NCBI GenBank assembly: GCA_013399015.1
Contig: VWZX01002271.1
Location: 1,054,001-1,118,000 of the forward strand
Origin: Galbula dea
Taxonomy: Eukaryota; Chordata; Aves; Piciformes; Galbulidae
DNA: 64,000 bases
Reading direction: 5' to 3'
Shown: piece by piece, positions 32,286 to 44,048 of the stretch
Position numbering within the stretch: position 1 is the stretch's first letter
Layout: each line of letters opens with the position of its first letter
Notes under the pieces: generated by a model
Database searches by the model: none
What the model saw: only the letters and a program-made list of their open reading frames with translations
What the model was told of the DNA's origin: nothing
Position numbers and translations under genes: made by a program

Positions 32286-35200
32286 AAGTCTGGAAACTGC
32301 AATGGTCACAAAGTTGGCTTTAGCCAATTTTAAAGAACTGTGACTGTACCAAAGGGATTTCCAAAACCTACTTTTCTCTTTAAGCATGTGTTGGCACCAG
32401 TGACCATGCTTCCTTAATCCAGTACCTCAGCTGTACCCACTTGTTTGTTTAGTGCTGCCCTTTTTAACCATTTCCCAGCCCAACATGACATCAACACTAT
32501 GTAAAATACCTCAACATTAGACATTAGGGACATTAACATTAGACATAAACATCAGGGACTATCTAGGCTATCATACAGCCTAGTGTCAAGCAGCACTTGC
32601 TCCCTACTCTGCCACAGCCTCTTTCAGCTCCTAACCAACAGGTCAATAAGGGTAACAAAACACAAAGCAGTCCTGAACTCCAAAGGTACTCCAGTAAATG
32701 GCATCTAATTCAGAACCAGACTGACCCAAAAGAGTCTGTACAGAACTCCAGGTGCCTTTGTCACTGGGCTCTGCAGGAGCAGAATTTGTTCCATCAAGTT
32801 TTGATGCTGGCAGTGGAGCACAGCACAGGAAAGCCAGTCCAGGTCCCATTTACTTCTGTATGCAGATTAAAGCCTTTACATCAGGTTTGGTTTTATTTCC
32901 ACTGATGAAACCTCTGACAAACTCAAGGGAGTTGCTCTGGATTCATGGATTAACCTGATAGGGTTGAAGACAGAACTCTTCTTTGTTAGTAATATTCTCT
33001 GCAGGTTAAAGACAGTGAAAATTGTATCTCTTAACAGCTGCTCTTTCAGATAGGTAATAAAAACCCCAAACAAACAACCCTGTATGGACTTTTTGCCCAA
33101 GTTCACATGATGATTCTTTTGTAGAGCAGAAGCTGTTTATGTCACTATTACTTTTTTTTTTCCTGGACAAAATCAACTCCTAGAAAATTCTGATTAATTT
33201 GCAGCTTGATGCATAAAAAGTGAAATTACCAGAAGAGGTAAATAAATGATTCATGCAGGTTGGTTTTGCATGAATAAATTATTTGTTCCTTCTCTGTGAT
33301 TCATTTGATAGAAGAATGCAAAATTAATGCCATTCTATGCAAATAAAAAGCCTTTTATAAAAGTCTGACCTAATTCTAGTGTTTACTAAGAAACACACAC
33401 TTGAGTTTGGGGGGAAAAAAGTTCTTGGTGCCATATTAGCCTCATGGAAGGAAAGATTCACACAATAAAATATGGCATTTGAGGATATCTAGTAAAGAGA
33501 AAAACACATTATTGATATTTCTGTCTTCCTAGACCATTTTCCTTCTTTTGGAGAGGTGGTTAGACTGGTACCCAAAATACTCCATCCCTACAGCTAATGT
33601 TTTAACACAGCCTGTGATTCACATGGTATCACTGCACATCATGCATCCCAGAGGATTTTCATTAATGCCAATAAAATAAGACAGCATTTGAATGATCTTG
33701 TAGCCAAGGAAACAGAGAAGCAGCTGTCAAGTATTACCCCTCAGCCCTCTCCTTCAGAGGCAGCAGGTCTCAGCAGTTTGGGCCAATCCCACAACAGACA
33801 ATGGCCCAACTTTCATCCTCCCATCAGAATGGTGCCTGCTGACTTGCAGTGAGCTTTTAATACTGGAAATAATGATCCAAATAAGCAGAAATCAGCACAC
33901 TGAAAACTATTCATCTGGGAGTATGAAGATTCAAAGCATGCCAAACCTAAAGCTGACCATTCCCTGGCATGTGACAGCAAACATACAGCATGGTGCTGAT
34001 GAGGAGATGGGCAGGAGCCACCCCTAAGTACAGAAGAGTTCTGCTACCAGCCACAACACCTTCTACAGCAGACACTAATTCAAACATACAAAGACCTTCA
34101 AGACTTCTTGTAGCTAACAGAGAATAAATGGAATTAGTATTTCCTGTTTGACCACTGCTGCATGGTTTAGGTTTGCTGTGGCAGCAGCTTTGACATATGT
34201 GCAGGTCCTCTCCCCCATGACAATTCCACTGCTCTCTCACTGACTCTACCCACCACTGCTGGGGACAGACAGACTGACTGATGATTCAATCCAGCTGAGG
34301 GTTTCCAGGGGTGTTTTGCAACAGAATCTCACAAGAAGTTTCCAGTAACTGACTTGTCTGCTCCAACCTGGGCAGCTGCTGCTTCTCCTCTTAACTCACA
34401 GCCTTCACTCCTTCAGCTCTGTCTTCTTGTGTTACAACACACACACCACTGACTGATCCCAGGTGACTAAATGATTTAGCCTAGTCTACAGATTAAATAT
34501 GGAACAAGATGCAATCATTCCTCTATCATTCTTTCTGTCACTTGCACATTTAAACACCAATAACTCACATTTGTTACCAGATGACTGAATAGCAACCTAG
34601 ACATCATTCCCCAGCTGAGACTCCTCTTGGACAACAGCCTCTAGATACCTACACTGAAGGACTGAACTCCATCTTAAATGTCTGATACTTATTTAATTCA
34701 AACTGATGGGAAGTAATTATTTGAAAGGTCTGCCCACCAAGCAAGGAGCCACTTCTCAAGCTCCAGTCATCTACTGCTGGCCACATGCTCCTTACCAGCT
34801 CCTTATCTTGCACTCAGGTGCTTCCACCATGCATCTCATTCCACAGGAGCAAGCAGTTGAGCTGAAGCTGACTTGCACCTAGATCAATCTGGCAGATTTT
34901 ACAAGTCTTGTGGCTAATTAGCAAGCCAGAGGTTAAAGAGTCACCATACTCTGGTGCTTTACTCTGAGCTTGAATGCCCCTGATAGAAATCAGTGAGGTA
35001 TCTACTCCAGAGACACTGTTGTTTCTGTACACAATGTGGCTGCTGTAGTTCAAAACAAAGAAGTTAGTGGGTGGATCTGTAATTAAATTATTATGGCTCC
35101 TATCTAATTAAAGCAGATTTCAAGGCACATTTCAAGCTGGGGTTGGATGTCAGTTTTTAAGTTGCCTCACACAGCTTGGGAAGCAGTCATGCTGAAGGGG

Positions 35201-35966
35201 GGCAGAGGGAAACAGCATCCAAGGCTAAGAAAAGGAGAATCCAACAATAAAAAGGCTTTGGAACAAGTGCCTTTCACTCTGAACCCAGCAGTTCATTACT
35301 GGCATCATACCACCCCACACCATGGATCTCTCCACCAGGCCTTGAGGCTCCCAGAAGGAAAGAATGAACAACTGAGAACCCAGAGAGCATGGTGGTGTCA
35401 GGGGTCTACAGGCAGTTATCCAAGTGCAGCTGAATAAACCCCTTCTGCTTGAAGGGAAAAGAGTCTTGGAGTGCCCATGTAAACATAAAGCAGACAAGAC
35501 AGAAAGGCACAGCCTAGTAAGACACACTCCACAATCCAGGCTCATATGCTGTTAAAAACTACCTGGCTTTACCTACTCAGCTGGTTTTGGTGGTGCACAG
35601 GACAGACACAGGCATACCCTACAGCACCACTACATGCTGTCAGCACTGAATCACAGGACACACAGGGGCTTGGTGAATCAAGACAGATTGACTTACCCTG
35701 AGGAAGGTAAGTGACCACATCTATTTGCTCTGTATCACACTGTCTTGCAGCTCTAAAAGGGAAAAAAAACAACAACAATTGAGATTTAAAATCAGAATTC
35801 TACACTCCACTGAGATTTTGGATCAAGCAATTCAAGTAATTCACCTGAAAAGCAGCAGGGTTTTTTTATCCTGCCACAGAGATGCACTTGAATTTTAGAA
35901 GTATTTCAAAGTGTGGTGTGAATGTAACTCCTTTTTTGACAACTGTTTACAACTGCTTTGCCCTCA
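32286..35966. other. Unique, AT-rich sequence
   Basis: About 3.7 kb with no gene. A small tandem arrangement of ACATTAGACAT units lies at 32512-32566. The piece 33120-33365 is AT-rich with an octamer motif ATGCAAAT at 33337-33344 and several homeobox-like AATTA cores, so it could be conserved regulatory DNA; this needs comparison with other birds. Confidence 0.45.
32512..32566. repeat. Imperfect short tandem repeat
   Basis: AACATTAGACAT is repeated with a spacer of about a dozen bases containing AGGGACATT. It looks like a local duplication that has decayed. Confidence 0.65.
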
Positions 35967-36273
35967 CCAACTCCAAAAGCTGAGGAGGTTGGAGTGAGGT
36001 GAGGGTTGGATTCTCCCAAGGAACAAGTGATAGGACAAGAGGAAATGGCCTCAAGTTGTGCCAGGGGAGGTTTAAGTTAGACATGAGGAACAATTTCTTC
36101 CTGGAAAGGGCTGTCAAGTCCTGGCCCAGGCTGCCCAGGGCAGTGGTGGAGTCACCACCCCTGGAGGGGTTCAAAAAAGGTGCTGCTGAGGGCCATGGTT
36201 TAGTGATGACTTGGCAGGTTAATGGCTGAACTTGATGTTCTTAGAAGTCTTTTCCAACCTGACTGATTCTATG
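35967..36273 (+). mobile_element. CR1 LINE 3' end, group B
   Basis: It starts in the N-S-L-K-G-G-W region of ORF2 and runs to TGATTCTATGC. The D-R-T-R-G-N-G-L-K-L motif and the R-L-P-R-A-V-V-E-S-P region are readable in a 76-codon frame (35999-36229). A deletion near 36177 removes part of the end of the coding region. Confidence 0.93.
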
Positions 36274-37356
36274 CACATCTGCAGCACAACAAGTGCACTT
36301 CCCTCTGGGTTACACACCTTGCTGCCTGCTAGATCTCAGTACTGTTGGTATCTGCAAAGAGCGGAGGATAGCAAACCAGTGACACAGAGGACATGCTGCA
36401 CTGACATATCCACTGCCACACATCCATATATCTAATGAATGCAAATTAGATCTTGCAGCCAGCTAGCAATACACCCTAACAGCCCCAAGAATAGCAGCCA
36501 GCCAGAAAGACAGCATTATTGCAATGCTAGTGCTCAGATTCCTGCACCTTCCTTCTCCTGCTCTCCTGGCACCTGATTGCTTGGGGTAAATGCCTTGTAC
36601 CAAAGGGAATAAAAGTGCTGTCACCAGAGAGGGACTATTTAAGTCACTTCAGAGTTAGTGCTTAATCTAAATTCACTTTTTATGATGTTGAAAAGAAGCT
36701 GACAGCTAATGCTCTGCAGCCCTGAAGACACAGCACAGGTTAGGACCTCCTCAGATGTGTTATGTACACACCCAGAGATCCATATGGCTCCAAACATCTC
36801 AAATGCCTTTTGTGTCACAAGTGGTTTCCAGCCAAACTCAGAGGGAATGTTATTAAAACACATTAATGTGGAGCCTAACAGATGCTCCTTCCACAGCAGT
36901 AAGCTGCCAGAGAAGTGGCATTACTGCAGAGGAGAGCTGTGTCCCTCCTGAGGCCTGTGGTCCATGTGACAAGGCTGTCTCCACCTGCACTGGGATGGGA
37001 TGGCAGACACAGGAGGATGAACACAAGGCTGCCCAGGGCAGGGGGGCTGCAGAGCAACTAACCCTCCTCATCCCAGGATGGTTCCTTCACTGGGACTGTC
37101 TGCAGCACCACAGGGACAGAAGATAGCTTGACAGAGACAATGTCTGAAGGACAAGCAGAGACAGCACCCCTGAGCCCACTGAAACAACCTGCTGACCTCC
37201 AAGGCTATAAAGCCTCTGAAAATTGTTCCTCATTTCAATTCATTTCTCTACATACAACTGCAGAACCAGCAAAGGCAAAATCTAGTTGTGAAGATGAATG
37301 TACACCTTGGGTTTTAGCTTTAAATTCAGCCAAGGAACAAGAACAGGAGTTGCATT
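36274..37356. other. Unique sequence, no gene seen
   Basis: About 1.1 kb. Overlapping frames on both strands at 36639-37126 look like chance. No known repeat seen. Confidence 0.45.
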
Positions 37357-37693
37357 AGGGCCTTTCAGTACTTAAAGAGCCTATCACAAAGATGGGGAGA
37401 GACTTTTTAGCAGGGCCTGTTGGGACAGGCCAAGGGCTGATGGTTTGAAACTAAAAGAGGGAGATTTGGACTAGAGAGAAGGAAGAGATGTTTTTGTGCT
37501 GAAGGTGGTGAGACCCTTCCCAGGTTGCCCAGAGAGGTGGGAGATGTCCCACCTCTAAAACCATTCCAGCTCAGGTTGTCTGGGGCTCTGAGCAACCTGC
37601 AATAGCTGCAGATGTCCCTGCTGGCTGCAGGGGGTTGGATTAGATGATCTTGAAAGGTCCCTTCCAAGCCAAAGCATCCTGTGATTCCATGAT
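37357..37693 (+). mobile_element. CR1 LINE 3' end, group E
   Basis: It matches the copy at 55839-56142 from GGGCCT..CAGTACTTA through GTGGGAGATGTCCCA to the tail TGTGATTCCATGAT. It covers only the last 80 or so codons of ORF2 and the 3' UTR. Confidence 0.92.
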
Positions 37694-38473
37694 GACCACC
37701 TCTGACAAACTCTATAGAAGGGCTTTGAAACAACAAAGTTTAAAAACACTGCTACATTTTACTTTTTCTTTCACCTTCTGCCAGTCCCCCAAGCTGGGGT
37801 TTATTTCTACACTGAATCCAATGCTAAATAAACTGATATCTTTTTCAGAAGACCTCAAGGAGCTGAAGCCACCACAGGACTGAAAGCAGGAGAGGAACAA
37901 GCAGGGACAGAAAAGCTCTGGCCTGCTTTGGGCCCTCCCCCCCCAGCACACCCATCCTCCTCACTAATTACTTCCCCCTCCCTCTTTCTTCTGTACTCCT
38001 CCTTCCACCTTTAACTACATTTCCAATGTAATTACATCAAAAATTGCCTGCTTCACCCAGGAACTAATAAGTCCATGTAACTCAAATTTGTCCATTCCAA
38101 AACTCCAATCAAAGCCCTGACTATTGCCATTGCAGAGTAATTAAGGCAGGGAAACTATTGGTGACTTGAAGAGCTCCTTCATTAGCAAAGAGAATGCAAT
38201 TATTTTTCTGCCACCTTTTCTTATTCTATTAGCTTGACAAGCAGGAACAGTCACACTAAGCAGGCTGCCTTCTCACAAAGGTTCCTGCCTCCCAGAGCAC
38301 ATTTCCATACTCAGCTGTCTCCAGGAAAGTCCTTCAGGGGCATCTGAATGACTGAAGGGCAAGATAGTGCCTCCACTGTCAGGACATCACACCTGGCTCT
38401 TGAGCTTAAACACCTCCTGCCAGCTCAACCAAGCAGGGTCCTTAAACCCTTTAGCTTTCACTGAATACAAGTG
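37694..38473. other. Unique sequence, no gene seen
   Basis: About 780 bases. TAATTA occurs at 37965-37970, 38029-38034 and within 38138-38144, in an AT-rich context resembling conserved non-coding elements near developmental genes. This is texture only. No gene seen. Confidence 0.45.
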
Positions 38474-38785
38474 GCCCACAGGAAAGCTGGGGAGGGGCTT
38501 TTAAGGAGGTCAGACAGTGATAGAACCAGGGGAAATGGGTGTAAGCTAGAGGAGGGGAGATTTAGGCTGGATATTAGGAGGAAGTTCTTCACTGTTAGGG
38601 TGGTGAGACACTGGAACAGGTTGCCCAGAGAGGTTGTGGAAGCCTCATCCCTGGAAGCTTTTAAGACAAGGCTGGATGGGGCCCTGGGCAACCTGATCTA
38701 GTGGGAGGTGTCCCTGCCAGGCAGGGGGGTTGGAGCTAAGATGATCTTTGAGGTCCCTTCCAACTCTGACCATTCTATGATTCTA
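38474..38785 (+). mobile_element. CR1 LINE 3' end, group A
   Basis: It matches 514-814 of the first CR1 closely and keeps one open frame to a TAG at 38699-38701 with D-R-T-R-G-N-G-C-K-L, R-F-R-L-D-I-R-R-K-F-F and R-L-P-R-E-V-V-E-A. The tail is CATTCTATGATTCTA. It begins after the two sites where other group A copies lost a base. Confidence 0.95.
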
Positions 38786-39490
38786 ATAGTAAAGAGAATT
38801 GCAAGTGGTCAGGAAGGGAGCACACAGAGCATGGGAGGAAATCTCAAACCACATTATTCATCTCCTTTAGCTGTGGTACTAAGGGGTTGATGCCTTCAGC
38901 AACAAGAGTTAATGCACTGCTGAAGCACAGCTGCTCACAGCCTGCTTAACATGAGTCCAGGAGCTCTTCCTGAAACCATGTGTTGTTAGGTAGGATACTG
39001 CCACCACAGCTTTCTCTTTTTTAACCTAATTCTGAATATATTTTGATGAGAATAGTGTGGGAAAATGTAATTTTGGAATTTCCAGATGTATTTTAGGCTC
39101 TGACCTCATCACAGCTCTCAAACTAAGCACTACCAATTGGCAGTGCTATTTGTATTGCTAGCCCTCAACAGAAAATCAAGACCTTACACAAAGTGACATG
39201 AATCATTCATGAAGCCACCCAAATGCTACTGCAGCATAGAGATGAGCAAGTTTGAACCTCCTGTGAGTGGTTTCTGAGCAAGGAGATGAGTTGCCTTTTC
39301 AGTTATCCAACAAGCTGACATCTCACCACTCATGAGCCCTCCCACAGCATGTATAGCCACTGCAGCCAAGCAGGCTCAGGATCAGACTCCAAGCCACAGG
39401 GGAAAGCTCAACACTGTCAGCTGGTGCCACTGGAAACAGAGAGTGACATGGAGCACAGACACCCTTCCTCAAATCCAAAGACTGAGCAGT
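38786..39490. other. Unique sequence, no gene seen
   Basis: About 700 bases with no recognised content. Confidence 0.5.
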
Positions 39491-40077
39491 CAACAGCATC
39501 CTGGCTTGGATCAGCACCAGTGTGGCCAGCAGGAGTAGGGCAGGGATTGGCCTCCTGGACTGGGCACTGGGAAGGCTGCATCTCCAATCCTGGGGTCACT
39601 TTTGGGCCCCTTACTCCACAAAGGGTATAGAGGTGCTGGATGTGTGACCAGAGAAGGGCAAGGAAGCTGGGGAAGGGTCTAGAGCACAAGTGTTGTGAGG
39701 AGCAGCTGAGGGAGCTGGGGTTGGTTAGCCTGGAGAAGAGGAGGCTCAGGGGAGACCTTCTCATTCTCTACAACTCCCTGAAAGGAGGCTGGAGCCAGGT
39801 GGGGGTTGGGCTCTTCTTCCAGGTGACAAGTGACAGGACAAAAGGAAATGGCCTTAAGTTGTGCCAGGGAAGGTTCAGGTTGGATAGTAGGAAATTTCTC
39901 CCCTGCAAGAGTTGTTCAGCCTTGGCCCAGGCTGCCCAGGGCAGTGGTGGAGTCACCATCCCTGGCATGGTTTAAAAGGCATGGAGCTGTAGGACATGTT
40001 CAGTGGTGACCTGGCACTGCTAGCTCACCTGTTGCACTGGATGATCTTAGAGCTCTTTTCCAACCTTACTGGTTTCT
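39491..40077 (+). mobile_element. CR1 LINE, 5'-truncated, group B
   Basis: It begins CAACAGCATCCTGGCTTGG, one base from the equivalent start of the copy at 1538, and runs to a worn tail (CAACCTTACTGGTTTCTGA). An open frame (39640-39975) carries the L-R-E-L-G-L-V-S-L-E-K-R-R block and then loses the R-L-P-R region to a frameshift near 39910. A nonfunctional 3' fragment. Confidence 0.95.
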
Positions 40078-40556
40078 GACACTCCAAGTTTAACTTGGCC
40101 CTGTTCATCTATGAGACAACCTAGCAGAAAGGGTCAGCTGATGTTGGGAACTGCAGGGGCATCAGCATGGGGAGCTGTGGGCAAGGCCCAAGAGGCCAGG
40201 GAAGAGCTGAGTCCAGACTCCAGGATGGAATAACTCCATCCCAAATATCTGCCAGCATAGGAGCCTGGCAGGCAACCAAGCAGAGAAAGCTTGGCCTGAA
40301 CACAGTCAAAGGAGTCTTGTTCTAAGGAAAATAATGATTGTATAGTATTCCTCTCTCCCCTCAGATCACTGCAGTGTGCAGCTGGACCCTGCAAAGTACT
40401 GAAGATGAGGGACTCATTCATACCTCCCCCCCAAAGGCCAGCTCTGCACAGGCACAGCACCGTGTGCAGCCACCACAGGATGCTTCAGTACCTGCACAGA
40501 AAAGCAGTTCAGACTTTTTAAAGGTTTGGGGTTTTTTTTTTCTCCCCCTCCTCATA
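40078..40556. other. Unique sequence with a poly-T run
   Basis: About 480 bases. A T-rich run (GGGGTTTTTTTTTTCTCCCC) lies near 40530, just before the next CR1 end. No gene seen. Confidence 0.5.
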
Positions 40557-40762
40557 TATTTCTTTACCAGGAGGGTGGTTAGGCACTGGAACAGGTTGCC
40601 CAGAGAGGTTGTGGAGGCCACATCCCTGGCAGTGTTCAAGGCCAGGCTGGATGTGGCCCTGGGCAACCTGGTCTGGTGGGTGGCATCCCTGCCCATGGCA
40701 GGGGGGTTGGAACTACATGATCTTTGAGGTCCCTTCCAACCTCAGCCATTCTATGATTCTAT
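40557..40762 (+). mobile_element. CR1 LINE 3' end, group A-like
   Basis: About 205 bases: TTTCTTTACCAGGAGGGTGG, the R-L-P-R-E-V-V-E-A codons, then GGCAACCTGGTCTGGTGGG and the tail CATTCTATGATTCTATA. The 3' UTR differs from the other group A copies (TGGCATCCCTGCCCATGGCA), so it may be a separate sublineage. Confidence 0.92.
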
Positions 40763-43751
40763 AAATGTCTCATGGCATGCAAAGCAAAATATGCCCTGGC
40801 ATGCTGCTTGTTAAAGAGAATTCAACTCTAGTGACAGGCTTCTGACTGAAGAGGATGAAATGACAAGGTAATTAAGGATATTAAATGAAGAAAATTTGGC
40901 TAATAGCTTAGCTACAGAGTTGCTCTAGCAAGAAGCAGCAAAATGGAGCCAAGATGGAAACACAAAGTGAATGTGGTTTTCCTGACTAAAGCAGAAAGGG
41001 CAGTTTTCCTTGGTTTCCAATTGCAGTGAAGGAAATGTGGCTCATTCCTGCTGAACTCTGACACTGGTTGCCCACCTATTAGTTCTGCACTTGTATTGAA
41101 AACATTCTTGTCCTTTACAACAAGTGTTTGCAGTTCAACTGCTGTCACCTAGATCTTCCTCTGAGGCCACCTGGCATGCTGCAGAATTTCATGAGCCTGT
41201 TAATTAGGGTAAGAAATTTGGGTTGGGTTGGGTTTTTTTCCCTTTCCTTTCATTCAGTAACAACAGCAGCCAGTGACTGAGAGCCCTGAATGCTATTGCC
41301 CCACAGCATGTGTACAAGCAACATGCACCAACCCAGATGAGCCATCAGGCACCAAGACAAGGTCAGGTCAGGCTGAAAGCCTCCTGTGTCCCTGCTGACA
41401 CTGCTAAATGCCAGGCACAGCTCCCTCCCCATCCTGGGCTCCCAGCACCAGTACCAAGGTGACTGAAGCCTTACAGCAGTCTACAACAAACACAAGTAAC
41501 TGGGTTAGACAGGGAAATCCATTTGAGATTAATTGGGGAGTAATCAACCTGATGAAGTTTATGATCCTTGAACTAAGAGTAATACAAAGGCACAATGTCA
41601 ACATGAAGGGGTGATGGTTGATGAGAGAACCCTTCTGTGAGGAGAAGGAAATCCTTTTCTCTTTAGCTGGAGGCCAAGGCAGCACCAGAGCATTCCAGGA
41701 GTAACAAGTGCCTTTCCTCTTGAATGGCTCCAAAACATGACATTAAACAATGCTTTTGCTTTTGGAGTAACATTTGGTAGTTGCTGGGAGGACACAAAAT
41801 ATACTTGTGATGATTTCTGACTTGAATGCAGCACATCTCCAAATTGATACTGAGACCCTGGAGCAGGTAAAAGCAACATCCTGCAGGAGAAAATCTGTTT
41901 ATTTACAAAGACAGAGACTGCATTCAAAGTTACAGTAGGGAAGCAGAACAAGTCATGAAAAAAAATGGAATGGAAAACACTCCCCCATAATCCCTGTGAA
42001 AAACAGAAACAAACAACAAACCAAAAAAGCAAATACCTCCCCCAAAAAACCCAAACCAAACAACAAAAACCTTCACCTGAAAAGCATCTGCCTTAAAATC
42101 TACAGAATTAGAAACCAGTTCATTCCAATAGAAATGAGAAGCAAAACTTAACTCAGCTCTGGGGTCAAAACTGCACTGCCAAGATAGAAATTAAGTTCTC
42201 CCCAAGCCAGCCCCATTCTGATTTAGGAAATCTCCCTTTATCTTGCTTTTCATTTCACAGGCTTTGCCTCAATGAAATATCAGCAAATATTAAGTACTGT
42301 AGGACTTTAAAAAGCATTAACCCTTGAAATACTGTGGAGGACTGAGGCAGTTTGCCAGTGTTCCTCTAGATCCAAGAAAGGCAGAAAAGCTGCTGGAGTC
42401 CTAGAATCCAACAGCATCATGGTGACCTGGGACTAACTCAGAAGCTGGCTGATGCCAGCAAACTTATTTTCTTTCAGTTTTAGATTTAGGACAAAATTTC
42501 AGAGCCATGAAGAGCCACCAGGAATCACAAAGTGGGAATCTCCTACACATGCCTTTAAGACTCCCAGCCAGGGGAAACCCTGCCCTGCATTGAGCAGAGA
42601 ATCCCTCTGAGCCTTTTTATGAGCCATTACAGGACCTGCACTGCCTCAGCTCAAGTCCTTCAGAGACAGATTTGGGCTTCTGTCTCATTATTACTCTGAC
42701 AGTCACAGGAACTGCCAATTTACTTCTCCCTAATACCCCCAACCTCCCTCTCCAACTTCCAATTTGTCTGAACACCACCAGAACTCCCCAAGCTGACAGC
42801 AATTCTTCAGGATCATTACTGCATTCAGCTCTTTGTATATTCAGATTATTCTAGATGCTCCTCAACCAATTTTCCTTGCTGGTTGTGCTCTGTCTCCCTG
42901 GGAGCTCCACTCACACCTTTTAAAGCACTTTATTTCATTGTCACCTTCCCTGACATCCACCTGGCATGGGCAAAAGCACAGCCACTGTGTTTGGAGTTTG
43001 ATCCTGCCTGGAAAAAAACAAGTTTATGTGTGAAGTAAGTACTGCATAAGGAAATTAATCAGTAGAAAACCAGTGCTTTGTGCTGTTATTGCTCAAGTCT
43101 TCAGCACTGGCAATATTGATGACCACATCCCACACAGAAAAGCAGATCTCTCAGCACAGCACAAGACAGGGAAAACTTGGAGAACCATTTCTTCCCATTT
43201 CTCTCTTCCCTCACTGGTTAGAGGAAAATGGATTGAGTCATCTGGCTGATCTCTACCAGTCATATGTCTTGCCCTGGGAAGAGAACATGCTAAGGAACAA
43301 ATAAATTCACAACATTTAAAGAGAAGCTTCAATACAAGCTGAAGTAAAACACAAGCTATTGAAGGAAAGAAATCTCCTGCTGGGGACTGAGGAAAAGGCA
43401 TTTTTCTGTGTCCATCACCAGCACAAACCTAATAAAGCAAAAGACTGAAGCAGAAGGTGTACAGCTTGGAAGGAGCAAAACCAGAGCACTGCCTCCCCTG
43501 GATTTGTACATGCTGCTATTCACACATTAAGCTTTTTCTATCACACCTAAGGAATGGCAGGAGGTGCCAGTTCTTGGAACAACACTTCTCTTAGCTGCTA
43601 ATCTCAGGAAACCCTTTACAGATTAGCATCACCTCCTCAGCAATATTATGGCAGATAGAATTCTAAGTTCTCCTTCCCCTGCCACCAGTACTGTTTCCCC
43701 ACAACCTCACTTCTCAGCATGACCTCCTCTGTGGTGCACAGCACCAGATCC
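40763..43751. other. Unique sequence with an A-rich run
   Basis: About 3 kb with no gene. An A- and C-rich run at about 42000-42072 produces a spurious minus-strand frame rich in F, W and V (41598-42059, 153 codons). GGGTT is repeated three times near 41222. Nothing else is recognised. Confidence 0.45.
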
Positions 43752-44048
43752 AGAATCCCAGCATCCCAGCATGGTTTGGGTTGGAAGGGACCTCTGGGGA
43801 TCATCTAGTCCAATCCCCCTGCTTGCCCAGGGTCACCTCCAGCTGGGCTTGGAATCTCTCCACACAAGGAGACTCCACAACCTCTCTGGGCAGCCTGGGC
43901 CAGGGCTCCAACACCCTCACAACAAACAACTTTCTCCTCCTGTTCAGCTGGAACCTCCTGGCTTCCAGTTTGTGCCTAGTGCCCCTTGGGCTGTCCCTGG
44001 GCACCATTGAGCAGAGTCTGGCCCCAGCCTCTTGCCCCCAGCCTTTAG
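43752..44048 (-). mobile_element. CR1 LINE 3' end, group C
   Basis: The minus strand from 44048 to 43752 covers the last 80 or so codons of ORF2 and the group C 3' UTR, ending opposite AGAATCCCAGCATCCCAG. Over 228 bases it has only three differences from 10391-10618. About 25 bases near the tail, present in that copy (the AGCAGGGTCACCC region), are missing here. Confidence 0.95.

Noticed and set aside
41598..42059. 153-codon minus-strand frame rich in F, W and V
   Set aside because: Its start lies in an A- and C-rich simple run at 42000-42072, whose complement gives such residues without selection.
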